This document shows positions 35,201-47,100 of a stretch of DNA of 64,000 nucleotides, piece after piece. The translations under genes and the position numbers were made by a program. Source of the stretch: Tenrec ecaudatus (Eukaryota; Chordata; Mammalia; Afrosoricida; Tenrecidae); the NCBI RefSeq assembly GCF_050624435.1, contig NC_134542.1, forward strand, positions 14,387,497-14,451,496, read 5' to 3'. Each line of letters begins with the position of its first letter. Within the stretch, counting starts at the first letter, position 1. The notes below the pieces were generated by a model. That model searched no databases. It was not told the DNA's origin and worked only from the letters and a program-made list of their open reading frames with translations.

Positions 35201-38200
35201 TCACTAGCTGTATTACTGTGTTTGCTTCCAGCTTACTGAATCTCAAACCCTGCTTCCAGTGAGTGGGTTCTGACTCAGAGAGACCCTTTGCAGGGTTTCA
35301 GAGGCTGTAAAGCTTTATGGAATCAGGGAATCGCCGCTTTTCCCCTCAGAGCAGCTGGCGCGTTTGAAAATTGTGGTTAGGAGGCCCAAGATTACCTGAT
35401 AGTGCCACCAGGACTCCTGAACTGAATAGTAGGGTCTTATTTGCCGTTGTAGTTGTTTCTGTCTGGAATTTGGTGTTTTTTTTTATGACAAGCAGCCCAC
35501 GTCAGTCGGTGTTTATAGCCTATTGGTGTTGCCGGGTACGTGTAGGTCTGTTCACTGCCAGGTTAGCAGTACGAATGCCCCAACCACTCAGAGAGAAAGA
35601 GGAGGTTCTTTGCTCCCATAAAGATTGATAGCCTACAACCCTGTAGAGGGTCGCCATGAGTCAGAATCAACTCCATGGCAGTGGATTGGGTGTTTGGGTT
35701 TCTGAAGAAGGAGCCCGGTGGCGTGTTGGGTTACACGTTGGGCTGCCAAAGGAAGGTTGACAGTTTGAAGCCACCAGCCCCTCCGTGGGGGAAAGAGGTG
35801 AGGCTTTCTACTCCCATCAACAGCGACTGTCTCAGAAACTCACGTGGACGCTGCTGCCCTGTCGTAGAGGGTCGCCGTGAGTTCGCATGGACTCGAAGGC
35901 AGTGCGTGTGGTGTTCTGGAGTCTTAACCATGAGAAATGTTTGAACGTAATACCAAGCAGCGTATATGACTAACAGATTGTGCAACTCTGTCTAATTCAC
36001 AAGTTCTTGGGAGCGCTGTTGTGTTCGACCCTGAATTTATTATCGCTTTAATCTGAGCAGTGGGAGATGGGAGCCAAAGGAGAGGAAGGAGAAGCGTATG
36101 GTTTGCAGAGCGAAGGGATGGATTCCCACACTGGCGGGGCGTGCTGTGTGCCACGCTGCCCCTGGCCCACAGTGACTGGCTTTGGTCCAGTTCGCAGACA
36201 CAACTCCATTCCAGTCCCCGTGGCTGCCTGCTCGTCTCCTTTGTTTTGTTAGGATGAGTGAAGGCAAGCAGCTAGTCTTTTTAAAAATCACTGCTGGGGA
36301 GCGACTCCCGACCCAGGGTGCCCTCAGAGAACAGAGAACTGCTGCACAGGGTTTCGGGGGCCGGAAGTCTTTGTGGATTTACAGTTAGTCGTGAGGATGA
36401 CACAGGACCGAGCAGCGTTTCGTTCCTTTGTGCACAGGGCGCTGGGGTCGGAAGTGACTCCACAGCCTCTACCAGCAGCAGCGTCGACAGCAGGTCTTCC
36501 TGGAAGCAGATGACGCCCTCTTGCTCCCTCACAGTGCCTTGTAGGTTCTCACCACCGACTTCCCAGTTAGTCACTGTCGAGTGCACTGTGCCACGGGGGT
36601 CTCTGATCTAGTCTTTATTTTTGCTTCTTTCCGGTCTGATCACATGCAGGATGTGTAAATGGGAGAAAGACGAGGCTGTCTGTTCCCAGAAAGATTTACA
36701 GTCTCAGAAACCCTCACGGTAGAGCCACCTCGATGGCAGTGGGCACGGGTGGAATGAACAATCAGTCCTGGAAGGACAGCCAGGATGCTCCTTAGAATCT
36801 CGGACAGCCATGTGTTATCTCAAGTACTCGGGCTGTGTGAGCAGGAGGGACAGTGCCTAGGGAAGGACGTCATATAAAATGAAGTAGAAGGTTGACGGTC
36901 AGTGGGAAAAGGAAGGCCTTCAAGAAGGCAGCCATGATGGGCTCACACGCAGGAAAGATGGGAGGATGGCGCAGTCCCTGACATGGTATGGGTCTGTGGG
37001 CGGGGCGGGGGGTGTTATATGAGTCCGAACAGACGCCATGGCACCCAGCAACAATAGCTAGCTGCCTAAGTCTGAGAAATGTGTGTGCCCACAGCACTGT
37101 ACCCTGTCTCTGGAAAGTTGCCTCGCAGCCTTACCAGTCTGCTCTCCTCCTGCTCCAGAGGCAACCTCTCTCATGATTTCTATCCCCTGGAACTAGTTCT
37201 ACTTATCTTACACTTTAAAAATGAGGGAACCTATGGGTGGACTTCAAAAATGCTCATGAAAAATGGAATGCAAAAGTAATGCATTTTTCCATGAATTTTT
37301 TGAAGCTCCCACAGAGTGGCATGATTCCGTGACCGTAATTATATTCCATCCCTGCCGTCCATTTTCCAAATGATTCCTTCACCGTGCGCATCATGCAGGA
37401 GTTTTCATGTTCTTGAGTTTAAGGTTGTAACGCTTTACTCAGCACCTACTGTGTGCCGAGATCCATGCTGCTGTTCGAAATAGTGACAAGATGGTGCCAG
37501 TCCCCTGGGGCCAGTAAGCGAGCTCTGAGTGTCACCCACAGGCCCAGTGGGCACCGGGAGGGAGGCTGGGGGCACCTTGGGGGTTAGAGAGGGAAGGCCT
37601 GCAGCTTACAGGAGACGTTGTGAGGGAGGGGGGAGCCGCTGTGCCCCTCATGGTCTCTCTGAGCTGATAAGGCAGAGCAGGAAACGCGGGCTCTTGTAGT
37701 CATTTGCGATGACCCCAGTCCGACAGGATTTCCTCCTCTCCCTCTGCATTCTGATGAAAGCGGAGGCCCGGAAACATGGCGTGGAATGATTTCCTCCCGG
37801 GGCTGTGAAGACCAAGCATTATCAGTGAATGAGAAGCGGAGCAGACTCTGCTTCCCGTCCCCATTGCTCTTCCTGCCAGGTCTCAGGAGCGTTTTCTTTC
37901 CATTTCCATCCACAACGTTGCTCCCTTGACTCAGTTCAGGTACCAAGTGCACCCAACTTGTGTTTGCCAAGAGAAGCGGGTTACTTTCCGTTTCTTTGCT
38001 TATCGTTATGTGATGAGCGTTTTCCACGTGCTTACGCCGTTGCTGCATAATATACCATATACGGTCATCAAGTCGTCTGAACTATTTATACGACTCACTC
38101 TTGCTATGAAACTAGCGTCGTAACGAACTTCCTTATATTGTGTCTGGCGTGCATCCCTAAGAGGAGCACTACTGGGCTGCTGTCCTACTGAGTGTATAAC

Positions 38201-41200
38201 ACACGTGTAGGGGTGAATGAATTTGACATGTTAGTAGCTGAGGTTGGGCTAGTTGGTATTCCAACACCTTCATGAGAGGGCTGGGCGAGTTTCAAATGGG
38301 TTTCTTCTCATCTTGCCTTTACTAGCCAGAGTGGTGCATGTGCTATTTTTGAAGATCATGTCCTGTTGATTATAGAGTCACGTGGGAAATAGTATTTGAA
38401 GCAAACTACTAATGACAATGAGTAGCTTTCTTGGCCTACAGAGGAAACAAAATGACCGGTGACACCTCCTCTCCTTTTTCCACAGAACCATCCGAGTATG
38501 GCTGAAGAGAGACAGTGGTCAGTACTGGCCCAGCATTTACCACACCATGGCATGTAAGTAGGTGACCCGTTCCCCTGGAGAAGAATATCTTCCATGTCGT
38601 CCTTCATTTCAGTGCCACCGTGCCTGGTGAAGATCGGCCTTGGTTTCAAGATGAGTTTCTTGGTTGCCCAATCCTCTCACAGGCTGTGGTGCATCGCAGG
38701 AAACCCCTTGGCTTTGCCCAGGAAGTTGGGTCACACTGTCCTAACTGAAGTGGCCTCTGCAAACGGAAGCAGGAGGGCAGTGGGAAGAGAAGAAAGACAT
38801 CTTGTTCGGGGCTCCTCCTGGTTTGCTTTGGTCTCGGTTTGATATAGCCAATTATTTGGCCATTGTATGCGACTTGGGATTTTTTAACAACTTCATTCTT
38901 AGTGGTTGCTAACTTGGCCCTAACGTGCACTGTGCACTCACATCCTCTAAACTAGCCTAACCCATCCAGGAGCTTCTGCAGCTCTCCGTTCGCGCGCTAT
39001 AGGGATGTTTGGTCCAAGGTACAACCCGTTCAGTGGATTTTCTCAGCCCCCAAATAAGTTCTAAAGTTAAATCTACAAACTAAAACTGGTGCTTTGCATT
39101 TTGAAACAGCGCCCGGGTTGGGTACAGACTGCCTGGATGACATAAAATTGGTTGGGCAGACGTGCCAACTCCGATTCTTTGCACACAATTCGGCACATCG
39201 CTCACCACTCTTCCCTCACACATCTCCCCTTTGGCCTTAAACCCCACCCGTGCCCTGGGCCCCCTCCCACCCTCAGCTTTGGACGCCTGGATATACCTAG
39301 CCCTCGCTGGGGTTGATCCGGCTCTCCCAGACTGCTTCCACAGCAGGCACCCTTCTTGGGGTTCAGGTGCCTGATGAGAGGCTTTCCGCACTGAGCGGTG
39401 TTAGTCTAGTGTTAGAGTAGCCCCCTGCCAGGGAGAGAGAGAGAGAGAGGCTCGCGACTGCAGCTCCTTAGAAATGGCTCCGAAGTGGCGCTCTTGGCGC
39501 AAGTTCAGACGCCATTGACGCCACTCGAGCAGGCTTCCTAGGAGCTCCAGACACCGTGGAGCTTGCTGTAACCTCCGCGCATCCTGTTATGCAGCACGTT
39601 CCTCAGTCTCCGCTTGCTCCCTTCTTCCCAGCACCTCCCCGGGGCTGGCGTTTTCTCCTTTTCTCGTTTTATATCCCACGGCAATGCTGGGACCCAGAGA
39701 TCAAGGTCACAGCCATGACCTGCCATTCAGATTGTCTTCCGTTCCTCCTCCCATGGGGCACTTAGGCAACTGCCTTTCCTTTGGCTTAATAGTTATTCAA
39801 GAGAGTGAAATTGGCTTTTAGGAATATTGCTGTATAAAGGTAACTATTACAAACCCACCCACTGTCATCGAGTTGATTATTACAAAAGTAGCCATAAAAC
39901 TTTACAAAAAAGGGTTAGAAGGATGATCTGAAAACCTAATCACAGTTTATTGTCCCGAGTGTCACTCTTCCTTGTTATCCCGTGTCTGCAGGCCACCCCC
40001 CGTGCTTTCTCAGTCTGGGGGGAAAGTAGCAGTGGCCGAGCAGAGGGGCCTTTGGGTTCCATTTGGTGCGTTTACTGACGTTTTGGAGCCAGGCTGGGGC
40101 AGTGGGAGACCCTGTGCCTCCAAGCCCGCCCGTCACTGACTGAGGGGAAAATATGACTGCTGGGCTCGTGACCCCTCCTCTCCGGTGGTTCTGATGGTTG
40201 GACGTGGCAGCGACGCGCAGAGCCCCACTGGCGCGGGGGAATGTTCTGTCAATGTGGGCATGCTTGCTGATGCTATTGGTGTGATCCCGCGCCCTCCCTC
40301 TGCACTGCATCCTGTGCCCATGCTTAATCTCCAGGAGCTCTCATCCTGGAAGCTCATGCTCACCGGGAGAGAGAGCAGCAGTCCTAGTGGCACAACAGTT
40401 TAGTGCTCAGCTCCTAACCAGAAGGTTGGCGGTTCAAACCAGCTATTCCATGGGAGAAAGAGCGTATGCCCTGCTTCCAATAAAGACTGCCAGCCTAGAA
40501 ACCCTGGTGGGGCCGTTTGGCTCTGTCACGTGGGGTTGCTGTCATGACAAGAACAGAAGAAAGCGAGGCTGTGAGAAACAGATGGATTTTGTCCTGTGTT
40601 TAATCTCAAGTGCCACTTAGGCATGCATTTCCCAAAAGTCTTTAGTGTAGCTTTGAAATGAAAAATTCTCCTAGGACACCAACACCCTAGCAACGGAAAC
40701 ACAGACCTTTAAGCGTATGCTGCCTCTGCGTGTGTGTCTCCTGTTCTCCTGACGTTTAGGTCTTGGGCCCTTGGCCCCGGCTCGTTCCCTGTTCCCATCC
40801 CATGCTACCCTTGGCTAGTACGCTGTCCTCTCCTGGGCAAGTGAGTGCATTTCAGCAGGGAGTGTCTGCGAGTCATAGTACCATACCTGTGCTGTGTGGG
40901 GCTGACGCCTGCGTGCTCACTGACACGTGGTCAGCCTGCCACTATCGGTGCGGCTTCGTTGCCTCCACCCGGAGCTGTGTGCCCGAAAACTGCAAGGCAG
41001 CCCTGACCGAGCGACGAGCATCGCCTGCTTGTCTGTTAGTTACGAGGACTGCCGCATTTCAGACTACACGCAAAGCCTGAGAGGCAAAAGCCCATGTTGG
41101 TTGTGGAACTGTCTGTAGATGACCCAACTGAGGACGTTCTAGAGCAGCGGTTCTCAACCTGTGGGCCGCGACCCCTTTAGGGGTTGAACGACCCTTTCAC

Positions 41201-44067
41201 GGGGGTCGCCCGATTCATCACAGTAGCAAAATTACAGTTATGAAGTAGCAATGAACATAATTTGATGGCTGGGGGTCCCCACAACATGAAGCACTGTATG
41301 AAGGGGTCGCGCCATCAGGCAGGTTGAGAACCGCTGTTCTCAAGCTGTCTTCCAGTTTCCGCTCAGTGCCCATGACCCGGCACGCAGTAGGTGAACCTGA
41401 CTGTAGTGTTGCTCCACAGAGTACAAACGTGTTTCAGAGCATAGCTCGTGGGAGAAAAAGACGTTCTTGTCATAAGAAAATCACTATAAAATGACCACAG
41501 CAGCTCTATGAGGCCGATGACATTGTCAGCGCTTTATTGATGGGGAAACTGAGGCCGGAGTAGTTAAGTCGGTTGCTTGTGGTTGAAATTCCAGTTGTCA
41601 GCAGTCTCCGACCCCAGACTCTCCTCCCTCTACAGTTCGGGGTGAATCCCCAGGCTGGACAGGCAAGTGTGTCGGCTTAGAAGAGCAGGCAGTCTCTGTG
41701 ACCACCGCTTGACTGTCATTGCCGGGGCAGTCCTGAACACTGGCACGAAAGGAAGTCCCTGTCACAGTTTACTGGAGTTTTCAGTTGCAGTATTGGATTG
41801 TGGTGATGCTTATTAAGACGACTTTTATAAAAGAGAGTATTTGCTTGTTTATAAAAGTACCTGAGCATCCAAAACCTTTCTTCTTTTAAAATTTATACAA
41901 GGGGTACCCCCCCCCCCAAAAATGGAATTCTCTTTTCAAAGCTATGTATTTTGATTTTTTTTTTAAACAAAAAACCTTATCACCTTCAAAGTACTGTCCT
42001 TTATACTAAATACATTTGTCAAACCTGCAATTCCATTCTTGGAAACATTTTTCAAACTCATCTGTTTAGATGATTGACAGCGCCTCCCTTGTTTTTCCTT
42101 TACCTCTTCTGTGTCATCAAATCGTTGTCCATTCATGTCCCTCTTCATTCACAGAAACAAAAAAGAGATCACAGGGAGCGAGGTCAGGTGAGTCAAGTGC
42201 GTGGGGCAAGAGAGGCATGCTGGGTTTTTTTTGTCAAAAACTGGCACACTGAGATGGCTGTGTAAGCAGGTGCATTGTCGTGGTGGCAAAACCAGTCCCC
42301 CCTTTGCCACAAATCAGGCCTTTTTTTGTTGCACACTGTTATGAAATCTTTTCAGAACCTCTAAATAGAAAGCATGATTAACTAGTCTGACCTGGTGGAA
42401 TGAACTCAAAATGCAGTGCAAGTCAACATTTTCTCCCATTTTGGGAAGTTGACAGATGTCCAGAATAAGATTTGTCATCCTTTGATATTTCACCTTTTTT
42501 GAAACTAGAAAACCACCCGTACACTTTAGTTTTTCCATAGCGCTGTTTTTATAAGCTGTGTTCAATATCACAGCAGTTTCTGCAGCATTTTTTCCAAGCA
42601 GGAAACAAAATTTCACAGCAGCGCGCTGCTGTTCTTAAATCGGCCATCAAAAATACAATGTTTGAGCGAAACTGCTTTTATGATTCAATTCACTGTGACC
42701 AAAGAGAACCTTCCCAGGCAATGTCACTGGGTGCACTAACAGAGAGCAAGTTGCTTGGTGATCACCTAGCAGGAAAACGGCATACTACAAAGGCTCAAAG
42801 GTTTTTGCCTTTTTTTGTGTGGGGGCGGGGGGGAGGGGAGCACCTCCTTGTATTGCTTATCTCACAAGAAGTGTTCCATCTAGGAAAAAATTAGGACATT
42901 TTTATGTACAAAACAAAAAACTAGGCACACCTCTTTCTCCTTTTTTAATGTAGCCTTATGAAATTCTTCAGTACATTACCATTTTTAAACACAAGGAGTA
43001 GATATATGTATACACAGACATATATGTCATTAAACATTTAGTACCATTTGAAGACCAAACAGAAACAGTGGGAATGAATTTTTGGAACTGGTTTGGTTTG
43101 TCATAAGTAATTTGCAGGCACGTCTATTAAAGAGCACTCCGATTATATATACAACCATTCTTTGTAATTTCAACCACTAGTATATGGTGAGTATTTAATT
43201 CTGATGGCTCTGTTTGTAGATCACTACTTTGTGTGCATACCTTTGAATCCAACTGCCATAATCTCCCTCCCTTCCAATTATGCTGCTGCGTTTGGGTATG
43301 ATCCAATATTGTAGTGGTACTTCCTTCTTTTGATGGCGAATATCAGCCCAGTACAGATCGTGTTAAATTGAGCTATTTTCAAATGCTAACTTCATTTACA
43401 AGTTTATTCTCTTAGTGGACATTTTCTTTTAAAATACATTCAAGTGGGGTTTTTTTGTTGTTGTTTAAGGTTGGGGTTCTTTCATAGTCAACTAAAATAA
43501 TCATTAGGTTAAAGTGCACCCACACACAGTTTCTCCCAAATGACCCATTTTCTACACGATCTCAGCTCTGAATTTTTATTGGAAGGGGATGATTTAGCCT
43601 TTCTCCTTTCTGGAAATCATTCACCTGCCCACAATGTCTAGATCTGTAGGTTGAACAAGGAAGAAGGTTGTGTGGTATTACAATAGGGACTGGTATGTGA
43701 CCATTGGGAGAACATGTAATTTCTTAGTGGTCTTGCTGCCTACCTCCCTTGCTTATGTAATGCTATAGATTGGGCAGCCTTTTCAGGGACCCCCTCCTTC
43801 CAGGGACCCCAGCTATTCTTTCCGTGGATGAAGAACAGTAGCAAAAGCAGGATGAGCTCCTGAGCATGCAGGTAGCAGATAATCCCGGTTTAAGTGCCTT
43901 GTTTCCCACTTCTCCAGGCAAAAAGTAGGCATTTCAGTCAGATAAAGCCTCAAGATGGCTTACTTCATCCAAAATTATAAAAATAACTTAGAAGGTTTTC
44001 AAAATTAGCATGATTCCCCTATACAACAGAACTTTAATGACATTTAAAATTTATACCATAATTCTGC

Positions 44068-44117
<50 letters not shown>

Positions 44118-47100
44118 ATTGCACCTCTTTGAAAAACTATTTTAAATAGCTGTACAGCTCTTTTGTATAATGTACTTGGGACGATGACTTAAAATGCTTA
44201 GCTTTGAAAAAAATCTTTTTAAATGCTTAGCTTTGTTCTTAATGTGTCTTTGTCTTTCTGGCAGCTCCTTGCTCTGCTATGGCTTACCATCATGATAGTA
44301 GACGCATATTTGTGGGCCAGGATAATGGAGCCGTGATGGTAGGTAACTTGCAAGATGTATTCATTATATTCTTTCTGTTGACCTCTCCATGCTCACCCCT
44401 CGGGGACAGTTTAAATAAACTTAACAGCAAGTGCTCTCTGTGTGTTGACTGTCATAAAACTATGATGAATTCATCAATGATTATTAGCCCTAGAGATGAA
44501 TTCATTTTAAACAGCTTCCATGGAGCTCAGTGTGCTGTTGTGATTGAAAGTTTGGTGCTCAGGCTAGCTCACAAAGCACAGCCTTCAACACTCAATATGA
44601 ATGCCAAAATTATTTATTTCTTCAAAAAGGGCAGTGGGACTTTTCACAGGGATTCCGTGGTGTCGCTGTAGATCATTTCGCAAGGTGTAGGTAGTCCTCG
44701 ACTTTCGATGGGATTACTTTTGGTTTCATTATTACTTTTTATTAATACTGAAAAATTCAATCTATTTGTCTTTGGGGTTGGAAAAGTTACTTAGAAACTT
44801 ACAGATATATTTCAATACACGTATACATAAAAAAATACACAAATCATAAAAATTTACTCCCAACGGTGAAGAAGAATTGGACGAATATTTGTTATTTTGC
44901 CATTTGCCATAATAACTCCAATTTTTGGAAGGTTCTGGATGATCTGGTTTTTCACTGGGATTGAAGATAGCGTTTCTAGTCAGAAAATCAATGAGTGGTC
45001 TCGATGATCCTTTTCTTGTCTTCATCTAGTTCGTGGTATCAGGATTTGAGCCTGTGTTCCCAAGCGACAGAAGCCACACATTTAATTTGGAAAAAACATC
45101 AGCTAATCCTCTCATTTTGGGGGCGTGGGGGGAAGGCAGCTTTTCTCTTTTCCTCTTTCTCATTGTTTCTGCCGTCTGCAGCGTTTCTTCCCTCTTCAAC
45201 ATCCACTATTTCCTGTCTGTCCATCTCCTTGCTTTGTGGTCCGTGAGCTGTTCCCCGTCAGCGATGCCTAAGTTCAGCATGCAAGTCCTTGCCACATGGA
45301 CAGACACCCCCCCGCCCCCAATCTCTTTCATCACATCATCCCGATCAAATGCTGGGAGGGAGCCTTGGAGTCACACTTTGAGGAGACCCACAGCTTATTT
45401 TTGTCACTGCAGTTAAATGGTGTGTGTGTGTGTGTGTGTGTGTTTCTCAACAGTAACTCAGAAAAGATTTTCATTGAAGTCCAGCAGCATTGTCTTTAAG
45501 CAGCTTCATGGCTCTGCTTTCAGGTGTCTTGAAACCTGTCATCAACTTCTCTTTGTGACTGTCGGTCCATTCTGACAAACTTTCCCCAAACTAGCCCCTT
45601 TTTGGCCATGTTTTAAATTCTGGTCCAGACCTGCTTCATCTTGTACTACCTTGTCCAGCCCCTCTTTGCATGTTTCAGCAGCTCAACACTGGCACATTCT
45701 CCACTCCAGTGAGCGCGCACAAGCGTGTGCCGACTCTGTGCCTGACAGACATGGAACAGCCCTGGGTGCAGACTTTCTCCTTGATGCTCCCCCAGGTTGT
45801 CGCACAGGCTTGTGCCTTCATTTGAATCCTAAATAAGTGCATCTGACTCCTCTTCTGATTCTGCTCTAACCCAAGCGACAGCTTCTCCATCTCCTGGCTT
45901 GGCCTTTGCCTTTTCTTTGTTAAAATGGTTGATGGCCCAGGGCCCTAAGGGGGACAACACTGGAGACTCAGGGCCCAGACTGACCCTGTGACACTGAGGC
46001 AACGCACTAAAAGTGTGCGACACAGCAACCGCGGGAGCACAGCAGGGAGCCCCCTGAGGGAGTACAAAGGACAGACTCTGGGGCCAGGGCATGGTACCCC
46101 ATGGGACCTGACTGAAGGACATGACTAGAGATCAAAAATCAGACCTTGATCTATTTACAGGTTTTTCTTTTTAAAATTTGTTTTCTTTTAATTAATTTAT
46201 TCTATGGGTAATTGTTTTCCCTTTTTATTGTCATAGCTGTACATCAAGGAACATAAAATTATATCATTGAAAAGATGGGTGAGTGCAGAGTGGAGACTCA
46301 AAGCCCAATGGTAGCCAACCGGACACTTCTTGCTGAGGGATTGTGGGGAAGAGATGAACCGGGCAGGGTGCAGGGTAGCAACGATGAAACATATAACTTT
46401 CCTCTAGTTCTTAAATACTTCCTTCCCCCCACTATCATGATCCCAATACTACCTTGCAAATCTGGCTAGACCAGAGGATGTACATTGGTACAGATAGAAC
46501 TGGAAACACGGAATCCAGGACAGACAACAACTCCAGAACCAGTGATGAGGGCAGCGATGCCTGGAGGGTGGAGAGAATGTGGGGTAGAAAGGGGGAATTG
46601 ATTACAGGAATGTACACATAGCCTCATCCCTGTGGGAGGGACAGCAGAGGAGAGGGCAGGGGGAGATGTCAGACAGTGTAATATATGACAAAATAATATA
46701 TGAATGATGAAGGGTTCACGAGGTAGTAGGGAGAGGGGAAAATGTGCAGCAAATATTAAGGGCTCAAGTAGAAGGCAAATGTTTTGAGAATGATAATGGC
46801 AACAAATGTACATATGATCTTGACACGATGGATGTATATGTGGATTGTGATAAGAATTGTAGGAGCCCCCAATAAAATGATTAAAAGGGAAAAAAAGGTT
46901 GATTTTTGTACCAGTCATTTCTTTAACTGCCTCCAGAATCCTTTTCTTCTTTGTAATGATTGTCAGAAAAGTTGAAGACAGCCCTTCCTCCTGAGCTCTT
47001 TCACTGACTTTCCATGGTCCGAGGCCCTAAGGATATGCACCTTTAGGCCCTTGGCTAGAGCCTTCCTCATCTTCCCCCCAACCTTGTGTCCTTTACAGCT

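Noticed and set aside
44690-45025. Possible DNA-transposon end (GTAGTCCTCGACTTTCGATGG) and an 87-codon minus-strand frame
   Set aside because: The left end resembles a MER3-type terminus, but no matching inverted end or target duplication could be found.
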